Source of the DNA: Adiantum capillus-veneris
Taxonomy: Eukaryota; Streptophyta; Polypodiopsida; Polypodiales; Pteridaceae
NCBI GenBank assembly: GCA_014529385.2
Contig: CM043959.1
Coordinates: 88,433,529-88,497,528, forward strand
DNA: 64,000 bases
Direction: 5' to 3'
A model generated the notes under the pieces. That model did not search any database and was not told the origin of the DNA. It was given only the letters and a program-made list of their open reading frames with translations. Position 1 is the first letter of the stretch; each line of letters begins with the position of its first letter. A program made the translations under genes and the position numbers. Below, one piece after another: positions 12,480 through 27,797 of this stretch.

Positions 12480-13995
12480 GTGTCGAATAGAATCCGGGTT
12501 ATGTAAAAGGCCTTTGGTTGAGTTAATATATGTCCCTATTTGAAATAAAACTGCCAGGTTTCGAGTGTATTTTAAATGAATGGCTGAACTGAGTACAAGA
12601 TTGAGTGTTGTTTGATGGAAAATTGTATGCCTAGGAGGTTTTTTTAGCTTCTCAATAGTAGGTAAGCACTTTTTGGATACTTCAGGGCTCTAAATATAGC
12701 CGGAATTTCACAAAAAATTTAAAATAAACTCAATACAGTGAACTGTATTGTTCGGTTACCTTGGTAAGTTGTATTTCAAGTGAGTTGAAGTACTCTAGAT
12801 AAGCTAACAGATCTTAAACTAATTTGTTTTAGTGTAGATGCCTATTTTACTAAATTAGCAAAAGGTTATTTTAAATCTGTTGTATACTGGTTTCAGATAG
12901 GTAGCCCTATCTTCAGATATTCCGTAGTATTCGAGTGGCATCACCTACTTGATTGTAGTTGTAAATTACTGATGTCAAATTTACTCGGCCTTTTTACCAT
13001 AGTACATCACTTACTTGGAGATTAGTTTCCGGAGGCTTATCACGAATTCTGGGTAGTGATAGATTTCTACTGGCCATTAGAGGTTTGACCCTCGGATATT
13101 CAAATAAAATATGCTTACCATCATTAGTTGGTTTTTTTTTTCTCACTCGAGTTTATATGCTATGATCTTTACTTATATAAACTAAAAACTTCTAGTGGTT
13201 TGGTATAAAAGGATCTTTATACTATAAGGAATGTCAAAATGTGGCGATGAATGTCCGGGCTCTGTAGATGGTTTTTTAGTTGAGAGCATATCTGTCCCTT
13301 TGTGTAAAAAACTACCAGGGTTCGAGTGTGATTTAATTAATGACTATTGGATGGCATGATGTCTAAATGGAAATGGGTATTTTTATGATACTGTTTTTTT
13401 TCTCAATAGAAGGTAAGCACTTATTATTTGGATACCTCAAGGCTCTGAATATAAGCTGGAATTTCATAGAAAAATAAAATAAAAAATAAATCAAAACAGT
13501 GAGCTGGATGGTTCAGTTACCTTGGTAAGTTGTAATACAGATATGTTGTAGTGCTCTAGGTATGGTAACAAATCCTTGACTGATTTGGTTGTTCTTACTG
13601 AATCGACAAAAGGTTATTTTAAATTTACTGAATACTGGTGTCAGATGTGTAGCCCTACCTTCGGATATTTGGTAGTAACTAAGTGGCATCATATACCGGT
13701 TGTGGTAGATAACTGGTTTCATATTTACTCGGTGGTTTTTTAACATAGTGCATCACAAGTGGTGTATATTAGTGAAAGTTTCCGGTTGCTGTTCACCAAT
13801 TCAGCATAGGGACTGATTTCTACTAACCATAGTTTGTTGGACCCTCGGGTATTCAATAAAATTTGCTTGCCATTGTCTGCTCGCCTTTTTCTCAAGTATA
13901 TATTAACTTGTCTTTTCCTACCATTTTGCTGTATATACAACAAAAAGCTTCTAGTGGGTTTGTTTAAAAGGGACTTGATACCATGAGGAATATCA
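12480..13995 (+). repeat. Two tandem copies of a ~752-bp sequence in the PLE 5' region
   Basis: Landmarks recur about 752 bp apart. 'ggtaagcact...ggatac.tca.ggctct.aatata' occurs at 12,660 and 13,412. 'ggttaccttggtaagttgta' and 'ggtac/cttggtaagttgta' occur near 12,755 and 13,515. 'cttctagtgg' occurs at 13,189 and 13,948. The two copies are clearly diverged. The duplication crosses the point where the partial downstream unit stops (12,600 equivalent), so the unit is continuous there. Confidence 0.8.
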
Positions 13996-14292
13996 TAATT
14001 TTTTCCTTTAGCTAAATCCTAGCTTGGGACTTTTATGTCATTTCTTTCTCGGACGATGTCTGAGTTGGCTCTAAGGGACTGAGTCGTCTAGTGCATTTTG
14101 GTATGCAATTTATAGGTGGCTTAGGGCAGCAGTATGTTGAACATGACATAATAACATTGTTATTTCTTGGTAAAGGAAGTGTATATCTAAACAAAAAAAA
14201 AGAGGGAGTCTCTGGTTTGTAAATTGGTAAATACTTAAGTTTTTTTGGGGGATATCTCAGCTTGGTTATAAATTGGTTCTTCAAATAGGATC

Positions 14293-14295
<3 letters not shown>

Positions 14296-14324
<29 letters not shown>
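14296..14324. repeat. (AT)n microsatellite
   Basis: About 29 bp of alternating AT in the noncoding 5' region of the PLE. The rest of 13,995-15,240 shows no coding sequence. Confidence 0.9.
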
Positions 14325-14326
<2 letters not shown>

Positions 14327-15237
14327 ATATAAGTTACAAGGAAGTGGTGGTCCTTAATAAACTCAGATCTGGCTTGAGATTGCTCGTGCATAACTCTATA
14401 GTGTGAAATTCTCTCCAATCTGTTTAGGAAAGAAGTTCTTTTTAGTTTTGTTAATCTCCCTAATATACTCCTAAAATCTTAGGATCGGTAAAGAAAGTTT
14501 TTTTAATTAAGAAATATACCAGATATTTAGCTGGTCTATGGGGATTATCATTTTCCTTATCAAATTGGCAGAAAGCCAAGAAACTTTTTAATCTAAAAGA
14601 ACAAAATACAAGTTAAGAACTATGTTTTTTTAATGGTGACATGGATAACAACTGGGATGCCCAGCATCACCTGCGTACAATCACGTGCTAACGAATTGTT
14701 TTCTTGTGGCTATGGGTGCAGGTGAGGGCTACCTTCCTTGATTAAAGCGTTTTGTTCTTAACATATGGAAGATCTCTTAAACTTGAAGCAAAATTTCCCA
14801 GACTTTTGGTTTGCGGTTTCCAGAGCTATATTTTGTTATCTTCATTACCTTGTACAAAGTTTATTTTCAACTGCAAATAAATTATTGTACAAATCCATTG
14901 TATTATTCTAGAATTGTTGGTCTGTGAACAGTTTGTGTTCGTTTGGTATATATATATAGATTTAGAACTGCTACACACATAATAAACGCAAAAGAGAGAT
15001 TTACTTAGGTGTAGATCTCTCTCAGACAATGACTCTAGAAATAATCACCTATTATAGTATAATTTATTATACTCTAGTAGGTTGGGGTGCTATCACACAG
15101 TCTCAGTGGTTCTTTTTAACATGACTGGTGAAAGGTTGCTAGCACGACCATTCCACTCTATATTCAAGATTCTCGCTCTCACTTTACTTTAAATACTATC
15201 ATTTCACAAGCTATTACTTATGTTTACCAGGTTTTGG

Positions 15238-16823
15238 GAAAGCTCACTGCAAGAATTAAAGTCTGCTCTGACCCTGATAAAAGAGCTCTGATTTCGGAGA
15301 AGTTACGACTTGCTAAAGAAATAGAAAAGACCTTCCCTAATATCTCACTTAGGATTAGGCCTTATCTACATAGGGTTGTAAAATTCAAAAAGATGTGACT
15401 CTATGTATTAGATCTTCAGATCTACATATCTCCTCTAAATCTACGAAATTCTAACTACTGTTAATTTTGCAGATTGTTTCCCTTTCCCAAGGGCTCGCTC
15501 GTCCTGTGGAACCCCTTTCCCTTGCTTCTCTTCTTGTACTGAAATGTATACAAGATAGAAAAGCCTCTGCTTTAATTTTTGATGCTTCGAAGGAGTCTAG
15601 TTTGTCTCTTGTCTAGCTTATTTCATTTGACCTCTGGGTAAAAGTACTAGCTCTCCTTGTTAAGAATAAATTTGATGGTATCAACCTTCTGATGGAATTT
15701 ACTTCTAATCTGCCGGTCTTTCTAAAGCCCATATTCAGGACTTAGCATCAATCTCGTCCAAAGGCTCTGAACTATCCAATCTTCTTAGAAAATTTTGCGG
15801 GCTAAGTCTCACCTTTGTTATGGCTCCCTCTACTCCTATTGTCCCACCACCGAATAGCCTCTTTGCAGAGATGTAGCCGCATTAGAATCTGTAAAAGAAT
15901 TTCAAAAGGACCTTTGTTCACTCAGTGAAGCTTTTCTTTTGGATATGGTACCGAAAGTCTCTAGGGCCTTTCCTTTTTTACCATCATGACAAGTTGAAGT
16001 AGAATCCTTGGGGGTAGAGCACATGCTATGGATGTTCCCAAATAAAGGATTTCTTGCACCCATTTCTATGGAAACTTGGGTCTTCCTTGCCAACTTGGCC
16101 CCTGCTACTATTGAAGAATGCAAACTTAAAGTTCTTAAAGGGATCCAACTCTTGGACAAAGGAGATCTGATCAAAGCCCCTTCCAATATGGGTTTCCTTG
16201 TTGATAAAAAATGTAGTTCGAATTCTGGTTTATATGCAAGAACCAAAGGAATGATGACCTTTAGTAAAAGTAATGCTGATTACTACACTGAGACAGTGTG
16301 GAATGTGTTCAGGCCGTACCTTAAGTGTGCTTGCAGATTCTTAGACCCCAAAGCTGCTTGCGAGTCAAGCATCATTTGGTTTGACCATGCTATTTGGTAC
16401 GCCCTCAACAATCTACCTAGTATCTTTCCTGACAAAGCAGAAGAATTTCACCTTTCCCTCTTTTGCTCATGGCTTGGTGGTCAAGCTAAGGATCTGGTCT
16501 TAGCTCAAATCGCCTTTATTCAGTACATATCATTTATGTGTGACACACTTGAAGAGCTTGGATCGGATGGGTGCAGTACTCTGCTAACCACGTATGGCCG
16601 CTTTAAAGGAATCAAAGGTATGGTTGGACAAATCAAACCTAATATTGAAGATGATGAATCTCAAGTTTCCAAACGACCTAATACTCTTGTCTCTCCGGCG
16701 GCGTCTTACACCTCTTTCTTAACTCCCTCCTCGAATGAATCTATTTTTGGGAGAGGGAGAGGTAGAAGCTATGTGAGAGGAAGGGGTAAAAACCTACCAA
16801 TCAGAAACCTTTTGGATATGTAA
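15238..16823 (+). pseudogene. PLE ORF1 (uncharacterised, basic RG-rich tail)
   Basis: The clean part is 16,008-16,823 (271 residues from ATG), but coding clearly continues upstream. The same frame reads through an in-frame TGA near 15,988 into a VPKVSR..FPFLPS segment that is also present in the second copy at 43.3-43.9 kb on the minus strand. More decayed coding runs back to about 15,238 with stops and shifts. The protein has a conserved core (NKGFLAPIS.ETWVFLANL, SNSGLYARTKG, ESSIIWFDHAIWYALNNL) and ends in GRGRGRSYVRGRGK, an RG-rich tail that suggests RNA binding. I do not recognise the family; there is no zinc knuckle and no GIY-YIG motif. An ORF1/gag-like RNA-binding protein upstream of the PLE RT is the simplest reading. 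Confidence 0.6.
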
Positions 16824-16824
16824 T

Positions 16825-18761
16825 ATGCAGGTACGAAGGAATGCGTGTGGAAGACTTTACCTACCACCTAAGGAAGAAGTGTGTAATAAGATTATCTCAC
16901 ATTGCTTGTTTACTAGCAAAATTTCGGATTTCTTTACTCCCCAAGCCATCTTCTCAGAATGTTTGGACATGTTTTTGGATCTAATTTATTACTAAAGGAT
17001 GTGATGATTGGTTGGAAATACTCGCTGCCTATTAAGAATATTTTTTATTTAAATGAATTTCTCCATGGTAATGTGATCCCTATCTGCTCTTGTCATCTAT
17101 TTCAGGAATTCTGTAAAAGTTTCACTAACTTTGGATTACATGTGTGTACCTCTAACTTAGAAATCATTTCAGATCCACAAGTAAGGAGCCTCTTGAGTAA
17201 AGGCTTGAATCATATTCCCCCTTTTCCACTAAATCCTCAAATTGCCCTATTGTCGCTACTTGAATGCCTGGCCAACTTGGCCTTAAAACTCCAAATGGAG
17301 GGGGAAGTTCACTTCCAACTTACCTCAACACTCAAAAGATTTTTTTTGGAAAAAGATTAGTCTTATGCCACAAGTATGGCTAAGTATTGATACTACTTGG
17401 CTTACGCCTAAAATTAAGACCTCTATTTCTGACTCTAAAAATAAATGGCTCATTATTGGCCTTGATAAAGCCTCAAATACTGCGTTCTTTATATGTAAAA
17501 GATTGGCATTCGATGCTGCCAATTTAAGACTCAATAGTAAGGATTTTTAAAAACTTGAGTACTCTCCGCTTTGTATAGCTACACTATTAAATAGTGATTT
17601 ATCACGACTGGGTTATTGTCCTAACTCTTTGAAAATTCATGTACTGTTCCCAACTTATAAGAGTCATAAGCATAAATTTAGATGGATTTCTGACGCTTCC
17701 AATAGTCTATTCTCTTGTGTTACGAATGACATCTCTCACTGCTTAAATTATGTTCTACTAGAAATTGAAGATATCTGTGCCATCAAACATAGAGATATTA
17801 AGAGATTCAGAAATATAGATTATTGCCCTTTTTGGGTCATAAAAATGCAGCTGAGGTGTCTATCAACCTCCTTGAAAACATTTTCTCTATCTTCACGGAA
17901 GATATAACTCAATGTTATGAAAATATCCCTTTAAATGGACAGTATGGGCTTGTGAACACCTTATCTAGTCTTATAAAGACTGCCTTTTCCCACAGAAAGA
18001 AACTTGGATATACATGCATCTCACTAAAGGGGAATAAAGGATGGGTAAAAAAGTCAAATAAGACTACACCTTTCATCTTTAAAGAGGATGATTTATATAA
18101 GTATATCTTTTGGCTACTTAATAACAACTGTATCCAAGTAGGTGATACCTGCTACAAACAAATTTTAGGGATCCCAATGGGATTTGCATGCTCTTCGATT
18201 ATGTGTAATCTCTATCTGTGTTACTTTGAATACCAGTGGCTATTAAAAGTATTAAAAAACCCAGATCGTACTTCGTTACTCACACACTTTGAACATTCGT
18301 TCAGATTTATGGATGACCTGTGTAGCCTTAACAATCCTATGTTTGAGGTCACTCTTAAAGATATATATCCACCTTGCCTTAATATTGAACCTACTTTCTC
18401 TGATAGAGTTCTATGGCATGATAAATGGGTAATTTCTAGGATGCACTTCTTGAATATTGAGTTTAGTTTGACTCCCCCATTCTTGGGAAATTTTTATACT
18501 CGCTTTTTTTGGAAAAGAGAAAAGCTCAAACTTGTGTCCTCAGAATTTACGAAGAGGAAAAGCAATAGACCCTTTAAGAATTCTCTACACACCTGTGTAG
18601 GAATGCTTTTTCTTATAATGTATGCTTCATCTAACTGTTTTAGAGCATATGAAGAAATCAATCCTCTGATTACCAAGTTCATTAATAACGGGTTTACAAA
18701 AAAAGGCCTCGTTACATGTATCTGCAATTCCCTAAAAAAACACGACTGGACCTACCCTTGA
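16825..18761 (+). pseudogene. PLE reverse transcriptase with CxC linker (Naiad/Chlamys-like)
   Basis: A reverse transcriptase related to telomerase RT that would copy element RNA primed from target DNA. Fragments in order are: 16,825-16,999; 16,959-17,360 with a CSC motif followed by GLHVCTSNLEIIS...RSLLSKG, the linker typical of the Naiad/Chlamys PLE clade; 17,365-17,550 with LDKASNTAFFICK (a DKAANN-like motif); 17,629-17,840 with LFPTYKSHKHKFRWISDASNS; and 17,823-18,761 with RT motif A (EDITQCYENIPL), motif B (GIPMGFACSSIMCNLYL), motif C (RFMDDL) and the thumb. The catalytic aspartates are kept. An in-frame TAA at 17,548 and shifts near 16,960, 17,362 and about 17,840 make it a pseudogene. 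No GIY-YIG endonuclease was found on either side. Confidence 0.85.
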
Positions 18762-18842
18762 CTTACAAAATTTGATTAGTCTCCTTAAAACAGAATAAAT
18801 CTAACTACAACTCCGCATGTCGCAGATTAATAAAAACACTTC

Positions 18843-18883
18843 ATGAGGTAGTAGGCCCCTATTCTATGGGGTCTACTACCTCA
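18843..18883 (+). promoter_or_regulatory. 3'-terminal hairpin of the PLE
   Basis: Outer arms ATGAGGTAGTAG and CTACTACCTCAT (12 bp, perfect) are followed inwards by a G/T pair (wobble in RNA), CCCC/GGGG, and an 8-nt loop TATTCTAT. It lies 81 bp after the RT stop and about 25 bp before the (AC)n. Its position suggests a structure in the RNA 3' end that the RT recognises for target-primed initiation; that role is inferred. Confidence 0.75.
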
Positions 18884-18908
18884 TAGGATATGATGCCTGG
18901 GAAGGGGT

Positions 18909-22397
<3,489 letters not shown>

Positions 22398-22534
22398 TGT
22401 AATGGAAATGGCCTATGAACTTTGAAAATAGCAAAATTAAGAGAATTAGAAAGAACATTTTTGTGAGACTACTTTGAGAGCATAGAGGGTGAACTTAATT
22501 GACGGCAGAAACATAATCATAGTACTTAGTTAAC
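22398..22534 (-). mobile_element. Chr-B 3' LTR, first fragment
   Basis: Matches 63,677-63,813 of the Chr-B 5' LTR (tgtaatggaaatggcctatgaactttg through tagttaac). It is interrupted at TTAAC by Gy-A and resumes at 41,983. On the minus strand it is the end of the 3' LTR and terminates ...TTACA. Confidence 0.85.
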
Positions 22535-22745
22535 TATTGGAGCTCCATTGGTCCAACTGTTGTAATGAGCCCATCTTGTAAAGCATATCAAATTCCATTT
22601 TTTATGTCAAAGACGTCTTATCATTTTGATCCATTTGTCTGGATTATGTAAATATTAGTCAGTTAGTCAGGACCCTGATTTATTCCCACTTTGTAATCAT
22701 GAGGAAGAGAACCCCATGTACATTTTTGAGTTAAGGTGACTAAAT

Positions 22746-22753
22746 TATAAAAG
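22746..22753 (+). promoter_or_regulatory. TATA box of Gy-A 5' LTR
   Basis: TATAAAAG, conserved in the 3' LTR at 41,266-41,273. Transcription would start about 30 bp downstream, just before the (GA)n run. Confidence 0.65.
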
Positions 22754-22814
22754 TCACCTTAGAACCATTTTTTAGAAAACATCTTTTTGAACATTAATCC
22801 TGTGTCGTACGAGT

Positions 22815-22816
<2 letters not shown>

Positions 22817-22883
<67 letters not shown>
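22817..22883. repeat. (GA)n microsatellite in Gy-A 5' LTR
   Basis: About 67 bp of pure GA. The homologous site in the 3' LTR (41,337-41,356) is short and imperfect, so the run expanded or contracted after insertion. Confidence 0.95.
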
Positions 22884-22885
<2 letters not shown>

Positions 22886-23503
22886 TTATCCTCTTCGCTA
22901 CGCACTTCTCCCTCACCGGATTCACGATGCGACCACACCATCGCGGTAGTCTCTCTAAGAGCTACGCGCCCACGCCACGCATTCGCCGTTTCGAGTTGAT
23001 CGCGATCGATTCTTCCTCGAGCTTGTTTTGCTTGTAAGTAGCACAAACGGTGTCTGTTTTCAATAATCAAGTGCTTCATGGAATGAGAAAGAGATTAGCT
23101 ACACATAGATATTGGTAAACTTAAGTTTCACCCACTTTTGGATTATGACCTGTTGGTATATCGCAACAGTATTCGAGATAGCTAGGGTTCAAATCTGGTG
23201 AGATTAGACTTATAGGTAAGTATGTCCTAGTGAGAGGATGATGAGTAGTAATTTTGATGCAATTCCGAGTTCATTGGACGTGTAAACGGCGTTGTGAGCG
23301 TTTAGGGATAGAGTGGGTTGCATTCTACCAGGGTTAGTGATTGATGCATCATAAAAGTGCGTATGTGTAGATTGGTCTCAGCCTGACAAGCTAACGAGAT
23401 TGCCTACGTGCACCTACGGGTTAGTCGTGTCATTGGATGATAAGTATGTTGTCTGTGTTGTGCTCGTGAGTATGAACAGGGGAGTAGTTTTGCCCTAAAA
23501 CAT

Positions 23504-23521
23504 TGGCGCCGCTGCCGGGGA
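23504..23521 (+). promoter_or_regulatory. Primer binding site (tRNA-Asp type)
   Basis: TGGCGCCGCTGCCGGGGA lies one base after the 5' LTR. It is complementary to the 3' end of plant tRNA-Asp (...CCCCGGCAACGGCGCCA) with one mismatch, as in Athila-type elements. Confidence 0.85.
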
Positions 23522-25022
23522 CACAAGACCTTAAGTAGGGAGATCTACGTCACTCGTGTGATGGTTAGCTTACTTTAGTTTTGACTAGAGAGAGCTTAAA
23601 CTTTTAGAACAAGATCCACGATAGAGTATCCTGAGGTCTAGTGGATAGCTAGGAAGTCTGTGTCTTGCCGAAGGTCTGCGACTAGTTAGATTTAGTTAAA
23701 TAGGATAATGTGGAGTTATGGTTTTTGGTTTTGAGTGCTTGTTATACTTGTGAAGAAATAGAGTAGAAAAACGCTATAAAACCGCAAAAAACAAACAAAA
23801 AAAGAAACAAGTGATTGTCATAAGGAAACACTAAGTGAACCTAAAGAGGCCAAGATGAGATATAACCATTAGCCAAGGGTAAACTGATTGTGTCATGAGG
23901 TATGACTGATGTGCACAAGTTTAAGATGTAGTGTCATCAAATTTGCATCACTTCAAGTGCAATGGAGTTGTGAATTGTCAGAGAAAAGTGAAATTTGTGA
24001 AGTGCTTGAGTTTGAGGTCAAAATAAGTCCAAACTTCATAAAACTTGGGGGATAGACTTATATGGACACAGGGAACAAGACTATGCAAAAACAGGCAAAA
24101 AATTAAGTCCCCATTGCTCACTGCCTGGTCTATCGCGATAGATTGGTGAAGGTGGTGTTTGTCTAGCAACAAGCAAAAAACCCTTATACCACAAGCTTAA
24201 CACATCAATACAAGGGTACTCACAAAAATTGAGTGAATTTGAACACCAATTTTGACCCCAAAACTTCAAAACTGGTGTTTGGAGTCTGAATTCAGAGACA
24301 AGGGCAAGAAGTCTTTGACCAAATGTCCAAACAGTGCCAAAATTGGTCAATGCACTACACAAGGGGAGGCTAAACCAATTGTGGAGAAAACTTTGGAAAA
24401 AAGCTAAAAATGGAGAAAGTGATCAATCTATTGCGATAGACCAAGGAAATTTCTGATGGGGAACTTTTCTTTCAAATTTTCCCTAGGGAGAGCTTTATCA
24501 GGGCCTAAATAGCAGACACACCAAAATTCAAGGCATTTAGATCACTGAAGGTCAAGCTGAGGGTTAGATAGAGAATCAAGGTCCGACTGAAATACTAAAA
24601 TGGGACCAAAACCCAACCCAAGTGTCCAAACTTCACAAAACTTGGGGGATAGGCTATAGAGGGTAACTGGAACTCAAGGGTAAAGTCACAATTTTGAATT
24701 GACTTGTGCCAGAGCAAACTGTCATTCTATCACGATAGACTAAGGAAGTAGTGAATCAGACACTTTTTGCAATTTGTGACTATACTGCTAGGACATACTC
24801 TCTATATAGATCCCAGCCGTCATTTCATAATTGAAATTGGACCACCAAAAGATTGACTAAGTGGTTGCTGTATATACTTGAAAGATTTTTTGGTAATTCA
24901 GGGAAAACACTTGTGAACAGACTAACCATCCTTGTGTAGATCCCAGAAGGAGGTCATCACAAAGCTATACAGGAAGAAGGAGTCTAGGTAAGCTTTAAGT
25001 TTGCAACAAAACTTTCATTCTT
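23522..25022 (+). other. Gy-A leader with ~298-bp palindrome-bearing repeats
   Basis: A noncoding leader of 1.5 kb between PBS and gag. The palindromic motif TCTATCGCGATAGA and near copies occur at 24,129, 24,427 and 24,726 (spacing 298 and 299). 'ccaaacttca.aaaacttgggggatag' occurs at 24,029 and 24,626 (two periods apart), each 100 bp before a palindrome. This is a degenerate tandem array. Confidence 0.75.
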
Positions 25023-27797
25023 ATGTATTTAAGGTCAGGAGCCTTTGTTAAGTCGGGAGCTAAAAGTGTCAAAAGTCAAATTAGCACCACATCCACAGAA
25101 GAGAATGTAACTCAGACGAGACTAGACCCATTGGCACCAATCATTGAAGAGGGTAGTGATACTGACACTTCATCGGAAAAGTCCTTCTTCATGATGGGGA
25201 GTCAACAGCTAGTAGGTTTCAACGGTGAAGGACCAATGCCAGGAGGGAGCACCTCCCTACATCCTTTAAACGAAACCCAGTTCACTATAATCTTCTTGGA
25301 AGGAACTAACTCGAGGGGAGCCCTAGTCTATTCTGACTATCAGGGACGCAAGTGTATTTGTATTGAAGAAAGACCGGCTCAGAGACTAGAGATAATTCGA
25401 GTCTACGATGATGGAGACAGATTCAGAGACGAAAAGGGAAACCACTATCTGATAGTGAGTAACCCTGAGGATTACAACAGATATGGGGATAACGTGGCAA
25501 AAGGGAAAATGGTTTCAGAAACCCAAGAACCGCCTACTAACATTGATCGACCTGGAGCGCTTTTTATGTATGATAAGAAAACAACCAGGGTCCCAACCTA
25601 TAATGAGAATGTAGGGATTTACAAGCATGAAAGTGAGGGAATATTCTCTTACTTTCGATGCAAGGAACCCTACCCAAATGAATTAAGCAAAGACAAGGTT
25701 CTTTACTTATTTTCTTATGAAACTGCTATGGGGAAGGATAGTGTTTTTGTTGATAGATACGGGCGAGAATACAAACGTATTCTCCCAGAAGAGGTTGAAA
25801 AGGAAACAGTTCTGGGAGCATCGACCTATGGCCCCGACGAGGTACCAAGAACCACCTACACCCCTAGCAAGTCGACTAATCCCTTTTCAGAAGAGTATGA
25901 CGTTACCTCACATTCTACCCGACCATCGACGTCCAACTACCAGGACCAACCAGCTACTCAGCCATCACTGCAGGCATGGCTTCGACAGAGTGCTACATTA
26001 GAACAAGACCAAACCCGAGAGGGTTATCAAACCGCACGAGGGTTAAGGGATTTACAAGAACCACCACTCTATGCACAGTATCAAGGAGAGAGTAAGCCAA
26101 AGACTCAGGGGTCAACTGAGCTTGGAAGAACACCCCGAGAACGAGTTCGGAGAGATGAACCATCTCTCACGAGAACTGCTAGAAATTATGGATTAGGAGC
26201 ACCATTGGGAGAGGAACCTGGTCACTACAGGAGACCAGAAGAGGTATATCGACTAGGACGGGGAGATCCCATGATGAGATTTGGAGACCATCGTAGAATT
26301 AGACCTTCTCAATTGCAAAAATGGGTAAACAAGAAATATACGGGAAGCAGGGATCCAAGAGATCATGTAGCAGCCTTTGTGCATGTAATTAGAGCTGAAG
26401 AGGTGTTAGACTTTCCTATCCAATTTGCAGGATTCGGTTTAACCTTAGAGGATGATGCGGCTACATGGTTTGACTTGGTGGAGCGAAGAGACTTTGAGTC
26501 TATGGAGGAAGTGTTTGACGAGTTTATCGAGGAATTCTCACAAAGGGGGATAGCTCATAATACAGTCTCGCAAATCCATAAATTCAAACAGAAAGATGGA
26601 GAGTCCATGCGGAAGGCCGCCCTCCGATTAAAAAGATATGTTAAGTTGTGTCCCGTGGAAGAACTGCCAACTCAGTCCAGACTTATGCTTATATTTATCC
26701 AAGGACTAAGGAATGCAGATCTTCAAAAGGACTTACATATGAAAAGGAGCACTACGTTGAATGATTTAACCAAGGAAGCTCTATACCTTGTGGACAATTG
26801 TGCGGTCTACAAAGAGGGTGAGTTCAAGGATCTTGACGATGATTCTTCCTCACAACAAAGCGGAGGCAAGTCTGCTAAGACAACACTGAAGGGGGAAGTA
26901 GCGGTAAGCCAAGAGCAGCTTGTAGAGGAAGTGCTTAAAAAGATTAACTTGTATTCCAAACCACAAGCTAAACAACCAAAATGGTGTGCGACTGAACGAA
27001 AATGGACAAACCATGGGACGGAGGAGTGTTATTATAACAAGGGATATGTGAGAGAACGACCATATGCTCCGCAAGCTCAAGCGACATCTCCTCAAGTCCC
27101 ACCGATGCCTAGATATCAAACAGGCAACCTACCAGAACCTGTAGGCGTAGAAAGACCACAACCAGTGTTGGGACAACAACCACCTCTACCAGGATTATGA
27201 CCAGTCGGCATAAGATACACACCCACAGTAACTGAGTCGGACGAGAAGGCTTTGGTACCTATGCATGCATACTACGACGAGCCCAATGGATATGCGGTGA
27301 ACTCTGTCTATTATCCACCGGACGAACCCTCTACGCCAGAACCATGGAGCATGATGGGAAATACAGGACCACCACCTGTTGCACAGGCAGCGGGAGAAGG
27401 ACGATATAGCCTGGATGAAAGAACACTGTTGTTCATAGCCAACGGAGGCATGAGAGGGCAAAGAATTGCACACCAACAAAGAGGAGCCCCAGGAGTACCT
27501 CAACAGCCTAAAGGACCATGCTACAAGTGTGGAGGAGACCATTGGCTGAGGGACTGCCCTCATGACGAAATCATTAGGGTCAACGCATATTGCACGGAGT
27601 GTGGAATTACTCACTTGATCCCCGATTGCCCTAAAAACTCGAGCAAAGAAGCAAAAACTACCTTGAATATGCTGGGAGCACTACCGTCCAATGGAGGGTC
27701 AGAAAACAAAACTCCGATTCCTGTTAAGGTCTTGACGAGAGGCCAAGCAAGGAAAAATGACAATCAGCCCAAGAGTAACGATCAAAATCAAGACTGA
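25023..27797 (+). pseudogene. Gy-A gag with two zinc knuckles
   Basis: The capsid and nucleocapsid polyprotein that would form the virus-like particle. The first open stretch (25,023-27,200, 725 residues) has a long N-terminal region rich in charged and Pro/Thr residues, then a retrotransposon gag domain at about residues 430-600 (LQKWVNKKYTGSRDPRDHV..., WFDLVERRDFESMEEVFDEFIEEFSQRG). After an in-frame TGA at 27,198 the same frame continues to 27,797 and holds two CX2CX3HX4C knuckles (CYKCGGDHWLRDC, CTECGITHLIPDC). ATG at 25,023 is the first in frame after the leader. Pol follows in the +1 frame. Confidence 0.88.

Larger units (their letters stand above)
22535..23502 (+). repeat. Gy-A 5' LTR
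   Basis: 968 bp. It starts TATTGG (TGTTGG in the 3' LTR) and ends CCCTAAAACA. A TATA box TATAAAAG lies at 22,746-22,753 and a (GA)n run at 22,817-22,883. The longer GA run accounts for most of the length difference from the 3' LTR. Confidence 0.93.

Noticed and set aside
16008-16823. PLE ORF1 as a GIY-YIG endonuclease (because of GLYARTKG)
   Set aside because: No second YIG-like box with the right spacing and none of the conserved Arg/Glu pattern; the resemblance is a few residues.
24129-24739. CRISPR-like array from regularly spaced palindromes
   Set aside because: Repeats are 14-18 bp at about 299-bp spacing, the spacers are themselves related, and the context is a plant retrotransposon.
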